From Acidovorax delafieldii (GTDB lineage Bacteria > Pseudomonadota > Gammaproteobacteria > Burkholderiales > Burkholderiaceae_C): a DNA stretch of 64,000 bases. Below are positions 1 to 8,060 of this stretch, one piece after another. The notes beneath the pieces were generated by a model, which did no database searches, was not told where the DNA came from, and saw nothing but the letters and a program-made list of their open reading frames with translations. Each line of letters starts with the position of its first letter. Position 1 is the stretch's first letter. The DNA lies in NCBI GenBank assembly GCA_002377855.1, contig DFQQ01000011.1, forward strand, positions 26,670 through 90,669, read 5' to 3'. The position numbers were made by a program, and so were the translations under genes.

Positions 1-669
1 GAACAGCAGCACGAAGGGGTTGTCCAGAATCGCGGATTGCTTTTCGGGGTTGTTGATGAAGTAGGGCGACAGGTAGCCGCGGTCAAACTGCATGCCTTCC
101 ACGACATCCAGCTCGTTTTGCAGCGACTTGCCGTCTTCCACGGTGATCACGCCTTCCTTGCCGACCTTGTCCATCGCGTCAGCAATGATCTTGCCGATGG
201 ATTCGTCGGAGTTGGCGGAGATCGAACCCACTTGGGCGATTTCCTTGGAAGTGGTCGTGGGCTTGGAAGCCTTGCGCAGCTCTTCGGTCAGGGCCACCAC
301 AGCCTTGTCGATACCGCGCTTGAGGTCCATGGGGTTCAGGCCGGCGGCTACGTACTTGGAGCCTTCGCGCACGATGGCCTGGGCCAGCACGGTGGCAGTA
401 GTGGTGCCGTCACCAGCGTTGTCGCTGGTCTTGGAGGCCACTTCCTTCACGAGCTGGGCGCCCATGTTCTGCAGCTTGTCCTTGAGTTCGATTTCCTTGG
501 CCACGGACACACCGTCCTTGGTCACCGTGGGGGCGCCGAACGAGCGCTCCAGCACCACATTGCGACCCTTAGGGCCCAGCGTGACCTTGACCGCGTTGGC
601 CAGGATGTTCACGCCTTCAACCATGCGAGCGCGGGCTTCGCCGCCGAAAACTACGTCTTTTGCTGCCAT
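1..669 (-). CDS. groEL: Chaperonin GroEL, N-terminal part (runs off the window)
   Basis: ATP-driven 60-kDa chaperonin that folds cytosolic proteins together with GroES. Only the first 223 residues of about 547 are present, because the gene continues beyond position 1. The visible part covers the equatorial ATPase domain and the beginning of the intermediate and apical domains. The nucleotide-binding motif GDGTTTATVLA lies at residues 86-96 and includes the conserved Asp87. The start ATG at 669 has an AGGAG ribosome site about 9 bases upstream. groES precedes it on the same strand, and the 97-base spacer holds a palindromic repeat. Identification is secure. Confidence 0.98.
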   Translation of the reverse strand, partial: MAAKDVVFGGEARARMVEGVNILANAVKVTLGPKGRNVVLERSFGAPTVTKDGVSVAKEIELKDKLQNMGAQLVKEVASKTSDNAGDGTTTATVLAQAIVREGSKYVAAGLNPMDLKRGIDKAVVALTEELRKASKPTTTSKEIAQVGSISANSDESIGKIIADAMDKVGKEGVITVEDGKSLQNELDVVEGMQFDRGYLSPYFINNPEKQSAILDNPFVLLF

Positions 670-696
670 TTTTGGAGCTCCTGAAAATTTGAATCA

Positions 697-740
697 AATT
701 GGCTGCCAGCGCTTATTAAACAAGCGCAAGCAGCTATGAA
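697..740. repeat. Dispersed palindromic repeat, copy 1 (groES-groEL spacer)
   Basis: Imperfect inverted repeat: arm GGCTGCCAGCGCTT, loop ATTAAAC, arm AAGCGCAAGCAGCTAT. It belongs to the family with twelve copies in this window. Here it lies inside the groESL transcript, so it could fold in the mRNA between the two genes and affect their relative expression or mRNA stability (inference). Confidence 0.8.
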
Positions 741-766
741 AAGATGAGTAACGTAGGGGCGAGAAA

Positions 767-1057
767 TTACTTCTCGACCACAGCAAACAGATCGTCTTCC
801 TTCATGACCAGCAGCTCGTCGCCGTTGACCTTCACGGTCTGGCCCGAATACTTGCCGAACAGAACGCGGTCACCGACCTTCACGTTCAGGGCGAGCACTT
901 CGCCCTTGTCGTTCTTCTTGCCGGGGCCCACGGCCAACACTTCACCTTGATCGGGCTTTTCGGCGGCGTTGTCAGGGATCACGATGCCGGAAGCGGTCGT
1001 GGTTTCGCTTTCAATACGCTTGACGATCACGCGATCGTGCAGAGGGCGAAGGTTCAT
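767..1057 (-). CDS. groES: Co-chaperonin GroES
   Basis: The 10-kDa lid of the GroEL folding chamber, forming a heptamer in the cytosol. The 96-residue product has the usual length. It begins MNLRPLHDRVIVKR and has the mobile-loop segment ETTTASGIVIPD near residues 18-29 that contacts GroEL. The ATG at 1057 has AGGAG upstream. It is the first gene of the groES-groEL operon. Regulation is readable from the upstream DNA: an RpoH-type promoter and a perfect CIRCE element. Confidence 0.98.
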   Translation of the reverse strand: MNLRPLHDRVIVKRIESETTTASGIVIPDNAAEKPDQGEVLAVGPGKKNDKGEVLALNVKVGDRVLFGKYSGQTVKVNGDELLVMKEDDLFAVVEK

Positions 1058-1140
1058 TGCATTGCTCCTGTTTCAGTAAAAAAAGCTGATGTACTCAGCG
1101 CCCGAGAGTTCGAGCGCCCCATGATTGCCTGCAGAGAGTG

Positions 1141-1167
1141 TTAGCACTCGTCTGTGGTGAGTGCTAA
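1141..1167. promoter_or_regulatory. CIRCE operator (HrcA binding site)
   Basis: Perfect CIRCE inverted repeat: TTAGCACTC at 1141-1149, a 9-base spacer and GAGTGCTAA at 1159-1167. HrcA binds this element to repress groESL when cells are not heat-stressed. It lies 84 bases upstream of the groES start. Confidence 0.97.
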
Positions 1168-1195
1168 TGATAGGGGCGTCTGTGTCAATTTCAAG
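1168..1195 (-). promoter_or_regulatory. RpoH (sigma-32) type promoter of groESL
   Basis: Read on the minus strand, CTTGAAA (1195-1189) is followed after 12 bases by CCCCTAT (1176-1170), continuing TCAT. This closely fits the heat-shock consensus CTTGAA-N-CCCCATNT. The CIRCE operator begins immediately downstream, so HrcA would cover the transcription start region. The overlapping TTGAAA/TATCAT pair with a 16-base spacer could also serve a sigma-70 polymerase. Confidence 0.7.
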
Positions 1196-1346
1196 ACGAA
1201 CGGCTCTGCGGGTGAACTGGATGGCCGACCGTTTAAGAGACGAAATTTCTTTTTTATGCAGTCTGTGTATGGAATATTTGCTATCAAAAAAGAAGCAAAA
1301 ATTCTTGCGAATGTGAGCGCGTACCTTGGAAATAGACGCAGACTGC

Positions 1347-1838
1347 TCATGGGGAAGGTTTGACGGCGGCCAACACCATGTGGCAAATCACCTCTTCTGC
1401 TTGCCCGTAGCCTTTCGCTGTCAGCGTGGGTCTTCCAAGTAGCAGGGCAAACTGCGCCTCTTGGTCTGCATAAGCCTGCGTGATGGACCAGATCACGAAC
1501 ATGAGGTGGGTAAAGTTGATCCGGGCGATCCGGCCTTCCTGGGCCCAGCGTTCGAAAGTGCGCACTTCAGCTTGGAGCACAGGGCCAACGCGTTGGGCAA
1601 AAACGGCGCGGTAGCGAGGCAGGCCGGCGACAACCTCTTTGGTGAAAACCTTAGCGCCGTGCGGGTGTTCGAGCGCGTAGCGGAGCTTGGCGCGGATGTA
1701 CTGGCGCAATGCCGCTTCGGGGGGGTGGCCTTCACAGGCTGAACAGCAGTTATGGCTCGGTTGTGGAGCACCGGCGTGAGCGTGGACTTGCTTCCCTGGG
1801 GGCGCCGTTTGATGACACCTTCTCTGTTGCTCGGTCAC
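1347..1838 (-). pseudogene. TetR-family regulator remnant lacking the DNA-binding domain
   Basis: From about residue 38 the reading frame matches the ligand-binding C-terminal domain of RutR/YcdC-like TetR regulators: LRQYIRAKLRYALEHP, then FTKEVVAGLPRY, then FVIWSITQAYADQEAQFALLLG. A normal member has about 45-60 residues of helix-turn-helix before this. Here the upstream residues are a Cys-, His- and Pro-rich stretch with no helix-turn-helix, and I found none in the other frames up to the chemoreceptor start. I therefore read it as a 5'-truncated relic. A sequence error or an unusual regulator partner protein cannot be excluded. Confidence 0.65.
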
Positions 1839-1965
1839 GGCTCTGCGCGAAGAGTGTGGCGCCAGCGTAGGCGCTTGATGTAACAGTGCCTAGTGCACGA
1901 GGCATGCGCTGCGGTTCGGTGTATCGTCAGGTTACTTTCTTTCACATTTCCCGAGGTCGCGCAAA

Positions 1966-3489
1966 ATGAAACTAAAAACCCGAATTTTGTGGCTGTGCGC
2001 CGCCACGCTGCTTGGCCTGGTGGTGCTGTCCGCAGTGGCGCTGACCACGCTCTACCAGTCCATGATGAAAGAGCGCACCGCGCAGCTGTCCAACTTGGTG
2101 GTACTGGCCCACGCGGCTGCTCAAAAATCCCACGACAAGGAAAAAAGCGGCGCGCTTTCGCGCGAGGATGCCATCAAGGAAGCCACGCGCACCATTGGCA
2201 GCTTTGTCGAAAAAGACAAGTACTTCTTTGTGCGCGGCTTCAGCAACGATGTGAACTATGTGCACCCCAACCCCAAGCGCATCGGCATCGTTGATGAAAA
2301 AGGCGGCAAGGAAGCGGGCGTGCGCTACCGCGCTGCACTGCAGGGCGTTACCGTCGGCACCGTGACGGCGCCTGGCACGCGCCCTGGCGCCAAGGAGCCA
2401 GTGGACAAGCTCTACGCCATCATCAAGTTCGAGCCGTGGGACTGGATCATCGGCTTTGGCGACTATGTGGACGACATCGAAAACGCCTTCTGGCGCAACA
2501 CAGCCATCCTGCTGTCCATTGGTGCGGTGCTGATGCTGGTCATTGCGCTCATGGCGTGGCAGATGCTGCGCACGCTGGTGCACCAGCTGGGGGGCGAGCC
2601 GCAATATGCTGCCGACGTGGTCACGCAGATCGCCGAGGGCAACCTGGCCGTGGAGGTGCACACCCTGCCGGGCGATACCACCAGCATCCTGCATGCCATT
2701 CGCGCCATGCGCGACAACCTGGCCCACCTGGTGCGCCAAGTGCGCGACAGTACCGATTCGATCACCACCGCATCGTCCGAAATCGCTGCGGGCAATGGCG
2801 ACTTGTCTGCCCGTACCGAATCCCAGGCCAGTGCGTTGCAAGAAACCGCTGCGTCCATGGAGCAGCTCACCTCTACCGTGCAGCAAAACGCAGCCAACGC
2901 CCGCCGCGCGGATGAGTTGGCGCGCGCTGCGTCTGACATGGCGGTGCGGGGTGGTGAGGTGGTACACGAGGTGGTGGGCACCATGGGCTCCATCGAGCAG
3001 TCTTCGCGCAAGATTGTCGACATCATCAGCGTGATCGACGGCATCGCCTTCCAGACCAATATCCTGGCGCTAAACGCCGCAGTCGAGGCTGCTCGCGCTG
3101 GTGAGCAGGGTCGCGGTTTTGCCGTCGTGGCCAGCGAGGTGCGCGGCTTGGCGCAGCGCAGCGCAGCCGCCGCCAAAGAGATCAAGACCCTGATCGACGA
3201 TTCCGTGGCCAAAGTGGGGGTGGGCACGCAGTTGGTCGAGCGCGCCGGGACCACCATGGGCGAAGTGGTCAATGGGGTCAAGAGCGTGACCGCGATGGTG
3301 GCCGAGATCAGCGCTGCCAGCAGCGAGCAAAGCGCAGGCATCGCCCAAGTGAACCAGGCTGTAACGCAGATGGACCAGGGCACTCAGCAAAATGCCGCCC
3401 TGGTCGAGGAGGCTCTGGCCGCTGCCCAGTCGTTGAGCCAGCAAGCCCTGGCATTGTCTCAAGTGGTGGGCAAGTTCCGCGTCGCCTGA
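1966..3489 (+). CDS. Methyl-accepting chemotaxis protein with a single-Cache sensor domain
   Basis: Transmembrane chemoreceptor feeding CheA/CheW. The order is: membrane segment (residues about 7-29), periplasmic sCache_2-like domain (about 35-170, including DKYFFVRGFSNDVNYVHPNP and the end DWIIGFGDYVDDIE), second membrane segment (about 176-197), HAMP (about 198-250) and a cytoplasmic signalling coiled coil. The highly conserved hairpin tip includes IAFQTNILALNAAVEAARAG. The protein ends QVVGKFRVA, with no CheR-binding pentapeptide. The ligand is unknown; sCache_2 receptors often bind small organic acids. It appears to be monocistronic, with only a weak ribosome site (GAGG) before ATG 1966. 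Confidence 0.95.
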   Translation: MKLKTRILWLCAATLLGLVVLSAVALTTLYQSMMKERTAQLSNLVVLAHAAAQKSHDKEKSGALSREDAIKEATRTIGSFVEKDKYFFVRGFSNDVNYVHPNPKRIGIVDEKGGKEAGVRYRAALQGVTVGTVTAPGTRPGAKEPVDKLYAIIKFEPWDWIIGFGDYVDDIENAFWRNTAILLSIGAVLMLVIALMAWQMLRTLVHQLGGEPQYAADVVTQIAEGNLAVEVHTLPGDTTSILHAIRAMRDNLAHLVRQVRDSTDSITTASSEIAAGNGDLSARTESQASALQETAASMEQLTSTVQQNAANARRADELARAASDMAVRGGEVVHEVVGTMGSIEQSSRKIVDIISVIDGIAFQTNILALNAAVEAARAGEQGRGFAVVASEVRGLAQRSAAAAKEIKTLIDDSVAKVGVGTQLVERAGTTMGEVVNGVKSVTAMVAEISAASSEQSAGIAQVNQAVTQMDQGTQQNAALVEEALAAAQSLSQQALALSQVVGKFRVA

Positions 3490-3513
3490 CCTGCAACGGG
3501 CGTGGGCCTTGGA

Positions 3514-3539
3514 GGTGGGCTCACCCGACGGAGCCCACC
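3514..3539. terminator. Hairpin between convergent genes
   Basis: Perfect 9-base stem GGTGGGCTC / GAGCCCACC with an 8-base loop, placed between the convergent chemoreceptor and nadM genes and overlapping the last codons of nadM. There is no T tract on either side, so a terminator role is inferred from position and stem strength only. Confidence 0.45.
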
Positions 3540-4570
3540 AGCCCGGTTATCTCCAGGAAGTGGTCCAGCATGTGGAAGTGGTCTTCGAAGAACTCCGCTT
3601 CCAGCGCTGCAATGTGCGCTATGGGAACCCACTCCACGTGCAGCGCGTCGTCGTCGGCTTGCACGTTGGGAAAGGGTACGTCGCCCAGGTCAAAGTAGTG
3701 TGCGTGCGTCAGCGTGCGCCCACGCTGGCTGCGGTCGGGGTGGTCAAACACGGCCACTGACTGCAAAGCGGCGCGCATGTGGGCTTCGGGCAGGTCGCAG
3801 TGGGTTTCTTCCACCAGCTCGCGCAGGCACGACTGCCACACGGTTTCGCGCTGCTCGATGAAACCGCCAGGCACGGCCAGCTGGCCCTTGCCGGGCGCGT
3901 GGGCGCGGCGGATCAGCAGCACATGGTCCTGGCAGCGCAGCACGGCGTCCACCGTCACAAACACAGGCGGGTAGGGCGCGGCGGCCCAGGCTTCGCGGTA
4001 GCGGCGCAGCATGCGCCACTCTTCCTGCAGCGCTGGGTAGTGGGCGGTCTGCGCAAACTGCTGCAGGGCCGCCAGGGTGCTGGTGGGAATTTCTGCCGCC
4101 AGCGGTGCCAGGGCCTCGCCCACGCTGGCTGGCGTGGCGCCAAAGTAGGCGTCGCGAATGGTGGTGGCGTCCATGCCGCCCTGGCGGGGCAGGTCCACCA
4201 GCGTCCAGCTGGGAAAGGCGCGCAGGTAGCTGCTGGTCGCATCCTTGAAATGGCCCACCAGCGCGATGCGTGCCCCGGGCTGCGTGCGTTCGGCCACGCC
4301 CGCGCGCACGGCCTGCACCCACACGGCTTCGTTGTAGTAGTCGCGCACGGGCAGCACCTGCACGCGGACGCGGTCGGCCTCGGGCAGGGCGTCCAGCAGC
4401 ATGGCTTCACGCTCTTGCCAGGTGAACGGGTTCTTGGGCGACCGGGCCTGCCATGCGGAGCCCACCACCACGATGACCTGGGGCGCCTGGCGCAATGCCT
4501 CTTGCAGCAGAGCCAGATGGCCGCTGTGCACCGGCTCAAAGCGGCCAATGAGGAGGGCGGTGTCGTGCAT
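3521..4570 (-). CDS. nadM: Bifunctional NMN adenylyltransferase / Nudix hydrolase
   Basis: The N-terminal half (residues 1-185) is a NadM-type nucleotidyltransferase: IGRFEPVHSGHLALL with the HxGH-type motif, and a further GGMDATTIRD-like segment near residue 130. It joins ATP to nicotinamide mononucleotide. The C-terminal half (about 200-349) is a Nudix domain with box GGFIEQRETVWQSCLRELVE plus ETHC, in which the usual Gly near the end of the box is His. In characterised fusions this domain hydrolyses ADP-ribose. The gene ends the NAD salvage cluster after nadE and is separated from it by a repeat-rich spacer. The start ATG at 4570 matches the family start. Confidence 0.92.
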   Translation of the reverse strand: MHDTALLIGRFEPVHSGHLALLQEALRQAPQVIVVVGSAWQARSPKNPFTWQEREAMLLDALPEADRVRVQVLPVRDYYNEAVWVQAVRAGVAERTQPGARIALVGHFKDATSSYLRAFPSWTLVDLPRQGGMDATTIRDAYFGATPASVGEALAPLAAEIPTSTLAALQQFAQTAHYPALQEEWRMLRRYREAWAAAPYPPVFVTVDAVLRCQDHVLLIRRAHAPGKGQLAVPGGFIEQRETVWQSCLRELVEETHCDLPEAHMRAALQSVAVFDHPDRSQRGRTLTHAHYFDLGDVPFPNVQADDDALHVEWVPIAHIAALEAEFFEDHFHMLDHFLEITGLVGSVG

Positions 4571-4592
4571 GGGTCTCCAGTGCTTTTGAGAG

Positions 4593-4648
4593 AAATAGGG
4601 CTTCTGCGCCCGATAGATAAGCGCCAGCAGCTATCGTTTTTGTAGTGA
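4593..4648. repeat. Dispersed palindromic repeat, copy 2
   Basis: Degenerate copy between nadE and nadM: AAATAGGGCTTCTGCGCC, spacer, AAGCGCCAGCAGCTAT, then a T-rich flank. It lies 23 bases upstream of the nadM start on the gene's 5' side. Confidence 0.7.
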
Positions 4649-4714
4649 TTTTAATCGGCGGGGGCGGGGGCTTTGCAATGCCTCGGCGCGTGTAAACCAA
4701 CCCCCCCACCCGCC

Positions 4715-4892
4715 CGTTCACGCTGAGCCTGTCGAAGCGCGGCGCAGGGCCAGGGCAGTTTCAGCCGAATGGTGCAGCCTGAGCTTGTCGAAGGCCGTGA
4801 TGGGCGCATGCCCTGGCTTCGACAAGCTCAGCCCGAACGGGAGGGGCCTTTGTAAGGTCAGTGCGGGGCTCGACAGACTCAGCCTGAACGGA
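4715..4892. repeat. Cluster of four REP-like units
   Basis: Four variants of one unit, two in each orientation: CGCTGAGCCTGTCGAAG (4721-4737), GCCTGAGCTTGTCGAAGG (4777-4794), CTTCGACAAGCTCAGCCCGA (4818-4837) and CTCGACAGACTCAGCCTGAA (4869-4888). The first two are inverted relative to the last two, so the transcript could fold into long hairpins. The rest of the 352-base gap between nadE and nadM holds only repeat copy 2 and no gene that I can see. Confidence 0.8.
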
Positions 4893-4922
4893 CGGAGATG
4901 GCATGCACGGTGAAGGGCTCCG

Positions 4923-6623
4923 TCACACATACTTTGCTGCAATCGGCATTTGGCGCCCACTGCCAAAGGCCCGGGGCCGCACGCGCACGATGGGCGGGGC
5001 TTGGCGCCGCTTGTATTCGTTGCGCGCCACCATCATGCGCACGCGTTGCACCAGGGCGTGGCCGGCTTCGGTTTCTTCCAGCTGGGCCACCAGGGTTTGT
5101 GCCGCGGCATGCTCGGCCCTGGACAGGCGTTCGCCCTCGATCAGCAGCTTGAGCACTTCATCCAGCACCGGGTAAGGCGGCAGGCTGTCCACATCGCGCT
5201 GGCCCGGGGCCAGCTCGGCAGAGGGCTCTTTGTCGATGATCGCCTGCGGGATCAATTCACGCCCGGCGTGTTCGTTCACGTGGCGCGCCAGCGCAAACAC
5301 TTCGGTTTTGTACAGGTCGCCCAGCAGGCCCAGCCCGCCGTTGGTGTCGCCATACAGCGTGCAGTAGCCCACCGAGATTTCGGATTTGTTGCCCGTGGTC
5401 AGCAGCAGGTGGCCGAAGGCGTTGGAGTATTCCATCAGCACCGTGCCGCGAATACGCGCCTGCAGGTTTTCCAGCGGCAGGCCCTGCAGCGGCTGGGCAA
5501 AGCTGGCTTCAAACTGCTGGGCGTAGCCTGCCACCAAATCGGCAATGGGGTGGGTGAACAGCTGCACCCCCAGGTTCTGGCACAGCACCACCGAGTCATC
5601 GACCGAGCCGGCGCTGGAGTAGCGCGAGGGCATGGTCACGCCCACCACGTTGCCCGCACCCAGCGCCTCGGCCGCCAGGGCCAGGGTGAGCGCGCTGTCG
5701 ATGCCGCCTGAGCTGCCCACCACCACCTGCGTGAAGCCGCAGCGCCGTGCGTAGTCGCGCAGGCCCAGCACGATCTGCTGGCGGTAAAAGTCCATGGTGG
5801 GCAGGCCCTGGGCCGGCACCGGCGCGGGTGCGGTGCCCTCGGCGCTCAGGAAGCGGCCGTTGTCAAACTGCAGCGTGCGCACATCTTCGACAAAGCGGGC
5901 GGCTTCAAACACCACTCCGGCGTCGGGCTCGGCGGCGAACGATGCCCCGTCGTACACCAGCTGGTCGTGCCCCCCGACCTGGTTCACGTACAGCACCGGC
6001 AGGCCGTGGCGGCGTGCGGCGCCAGCAAAGATCTGGTGGCGCTGCTCGCGCTTGCCCAAGTGGCTGGGGCTGGCGTTGATGCTGATGACCAGGTCGGGCG
6101 CGGCGTCGCGCATGCGCTCGAACGGGTTGGTGGCGTAGTCGGCGCCGTGGTCGTTCCAGCCGTCTTCGCATACCAGCAGGCCCACCTGGCTGCTGCCTAT
6201 GCGCAGTACCTTGGCCACATCGGGCCCGGGCTCGAAGTGGCGGCGCTCGTCAAAGATGTTGTAGGTGGGCAGCAGTTGCTTGGCGTACTGCAGACGCACG
6301 GTGCCGCCCTGCAGCACCAGCAGGCTGTTGTGCAGCTGCTTGCCCGGCCCTGGCGTGGCGGTGGGCGCGCCCACCACCCAGTGCAGCGCAGGCAGGGCGG
6401 CAGAGGCCTGCTGCAGCGCTATCAGGCCCGACTGCACGCGCTGCAAAAACGCGGGCTCTTCCAGCAGGTCGCCGGGGTAGTAGCCGCACAGTGCCAGTTC
6501 GCTGAAAACCACCAGGTCGGCCTTTTCGCGGGCGGCCTGCTGGGCGGCTGCCACCATGCGGGCGACGTTGCCTTCGATGTCTCCTACGGTGAGGTTGAGC
6601 TGGGCGATGGTGATGCGGATCAT
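4923..6623 (-). CDS. nadE: Glutamine-dependent NAD+ synthetase
   Basis: Last step of NAD+ synthesis: amidates nicotinate adenine dinucleotide using glutamine and ATP. The N-terminal nitrilase-like glutaminase domain (about 1-270) shows the triad surroundings: Glu42 in VVFSELALCGYYPGD, a Lys in YAKQLLPTYN and a Cys in LLVCEDGWND. The synthetase domain follows, with the PP-loop SSGGIDSALTLALA and later TTGNKSEISVGYCTLYGD. The length of 566 residues is normal for the two-domain form. An upstream frame extension exists, but ATG 6623 is preferred because AAAGGA sits just upstream and the protein then begins MIRITIAQLN. It belongs to the pncA-pncB-nadE-nadM cluster. Confidence 0.96.
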   Translation of the reverse strand: MIRITIAQLNLTVGDIEGNVARMVAAAQQAAREKADLVVFSELALCGYYPGDLLEEPAFLQRVQSGLIALQQASAALPALHWVVGAPTATPGPGKQLHNSLLVLQGGTVRLQYAKQLLPTYNIFDERRHFEPGPDVAKVLRIGSSQVGLLVCEDGWNDHGADYATNPFERMRDAAPDLVISINASPSHLGKREQRHQIFAGAARRHGLPVLYVNQVGGHDQLVYDGASFAAEPDAGVVFEAARFVEDVRTLQFDNGRFLSAEGTAPAPVPAQGLPTMDFYRQQIVLGLRDYARRCGFTQVVVGSSGGIDSALTLALAAEALGAGNVVGVTMPSRYSSAGSVDDSVVLCQNLGVQLFTHPIADLVAGYAQQFEASFAQPLQGLPLENLQARIRGTVLMEYSNAFGHLLLTTGNKSEISVGYCTLYGDTNGGLGLLGDLYKTEVFALARHVNEHAGRELIPQAIIDKEPSAELAPGQRDVDSLPPYPVLDEVLKLLIEGERLSRAEHAAAQTLVAQLEETEAGHALVQRVRMMVARNEYKRRQAPPIVRVRPRAFGSGRQMPIAAKYV

Positions 6624-6693
6624 GGGGCAAGGTCCTTTCTGAAGCGGGCGCCGTGGTGGCGGGATGAGGTGGACGGTGCAGTCACAGCGGCTT

Positions 6694-6807
6694 AGAGCGG
6701 CTAACAAAACTCAGCGTAGCGGCCCTGGCTAGGCGTTCCGTCGCAGGCAGTACGCGAGGTACGACAAGACGGGACAACGACGCCAGGGGAGTTTTGTTGG
6801 CCGCTCT
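6694..6807. repeat. 114-bp inverted-repeat (MITE-like) element next to the pncB stop
   Basis: Terminal 19-base inverted repeats AGAGCGGCTAACAAAACTC (6694-6712) and GAGTTTTGTTGGCCGCTCT (6789-6807) differ at one position. Inside is a second pairing, CCCTGG (6723-6728) with CCAGGG (6783-6788), so the whole segment can form one long hairpin. It touches the last base of the pncB stop codon. The structure resembles a non-coding miniature element or a duplicated terminator; no open reading frame lies inside. Confidence 0.7.
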
Positions 6808-8000
6808 CAGCCTGCCACATGGAACACCTGGCGCAAGTAGGCCAAAAACGTTTCATCGTCACACAAGGTCTTGCCAGGGGTGTCAGACAGCTTGGCCACT
6901 GGCTGCCCATTGGCGTGGGTGAGCTTCATCACGATGTTCAGCGGCTTCAGGCCCGCGCCCATGTCGTTGGTGAGGTTCGTGCCAATGCCAAAGCCCAGCT
7001 GCGTGCGCTCGCCAAAGTGGCGGTACAGCATCAGGGCGCGCTCCATGTCGAGCCCGTCAGAGAACACCAGCCGCTTGGTGTGCGCGTCAATGCGCAGGCG
7101 GGCGTAGTGCGCCAGCGCCTTCTCGCCCCAGGCCACCGGGTCGCCCGAGTCGTGGCGCAGGCCGTCGAACAGCTTGGCAAAGTACAGGTCGAAGTCGGCC
7201 AAAAACGCGTCCATGCCCACGGTGTCGGTCAGCGCAATCCCGAGGTCGCCACGGTATTCCTGCACCCAGTCCTCCAGCGCCGCCTTCTGAAAATCGCGCA
7301 GGCGCACGCCCAGTGCCTGGTAGGTTTGCAGGTATTCGTGCGCCATGGTGCCGATGGGCACCAGGCCCAGGTCGCGCGCCAGCAGCACGTTGCTGGTGCC
7401 CTTGAACCACTGCGGCGTCTCGCGGGCAAAGGTCTGCACCACCTCGCGCTGCCATGCGCCGCTGTAGCGGCGGCGCAGGCCAAAGTCAAACAACTCAAAC
7501 GGATGGCGCAGCGTGGCTTGCTGCGCCAGCGCCTGCAGTTGCTGCACCTTGGCGGCCAGCCGCTCGCGGCCGCTGGCCAGGGCTTGGGCGGCGTCAAAGC
7601 GGCGGAAGTACAGCTCGTTGACGATGGCCAGTACAAAGATCTCAAACCCCATCACATGCACCTGCGGGCCGCGAGCCACGATGTGCAGCTGCTCGCCATC
7701 AGCCCAGGCGCTGATGAAGTTGCGCTGAAACTGAAACAGCCGCAGAAAGTCCACAAAGTCGCTTTTGATGTAGCGCAGCGTGCCCAGGTAAGCCAGCTCG
7801 CCCTGCGTGAAGCGCAGCGTGCACAGGTGGTCGAGCGCGGCATTCACCTCAGGCAGCAGCTCGGCCAGTGGGTAGGCCGGGGTGTTGCGGCACACGAAGC
7901 GGTATTCGCTTTGCGTTTGCGGGTGGCGGTGCAGCAGCGCCTGCCACATGGTGAACTTGTAGAGGTCGGTGTCGAGCAGGCTGGTAATGACGGGTTGCAT
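6807..8000 (-). CDS. pncB: Nicotinate phosphoribosyltransferase
   Basis: Converts nicotinate and PRPP to nicotinate mononucleotide in the Preiss-Handler NAD salvage route. It is a full-length 397-residue protein with the family landmarks SLLDTDLYKFTMWQALLHR at the N-terminus, FGLRRRYSGAWQREV, KGTSNVLLARDLGLVPIGTM, GLRHDSGDPVAWGEKALAHY and VAKLSDTPGKTLCDDETFL near the end. I chose ATG 8000, which matches the E. coli start region. A GTG four codons upstream (8012) is in frame and cannot be excluded. It lies between pncA and nadE on the same strand. Confidence 0.95.
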   Translation of the reverse strand: MQPVITSLLDTDLYKFTMWQALLHRHPQTQSEYRFVCRNTPAYPLAELLPEVNAALDHLCTLRFTQGELAYLGTLRYIKSDFVDFLRLFQFQRNFISAWADGEQLHIVARGPQVHVMGFEIFVLAIVNELYFRRFDAAQALASGRERLAAKVQQLQALAQQATLRHPFELFDFGLRRRYSGAWQREVVQTFARETPQWFKGTSNVLLARDLGLVPIGTMAHEYLQTYQALGVRLRDFQKAALEDWVQEYRGDLGIALTDTVGMDAFLADFDLYFAKLFDGLRHDSGDPVAWGEKALAHYARLRIDAHTKRLVFSDGLDMERALMLYRHFGERTQLGFGIGTNLTNDMGAGLKPLNIVMKLTHANGQPVAKLSDTPGKTLCDDETFLAYLRQVFHVAG

Positions 8001-8014
8001 GATGGGGCTCACTT

Positions 8015-8060
8015 ATTGATAGCTGCTTGCGCTGGTTGAATAAGCGCTAGAGGCTGATTT
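8015..8060. repeat. Dispersed palindromic repeat, copy 3
   Basis: ATTGATAGCTGCTTGCGCT, loop, TAAGCGCTAGAGGCTGATTT. It fills the pncA-pncB spacer and encodes the last codons and the stop of pncA on the minus strand. Confidence 0.85.

Noticed and set aside
2463..3383. Long minus-strand open frame opposite the chemoreceptor (about 306 codons)
   Set aside because: Shadow of a GC-rich gene: low-complexity Ala/Ser/Thr/Arg composition, no family motifs, and the plus-strand chemoreceptor is unambiguous.
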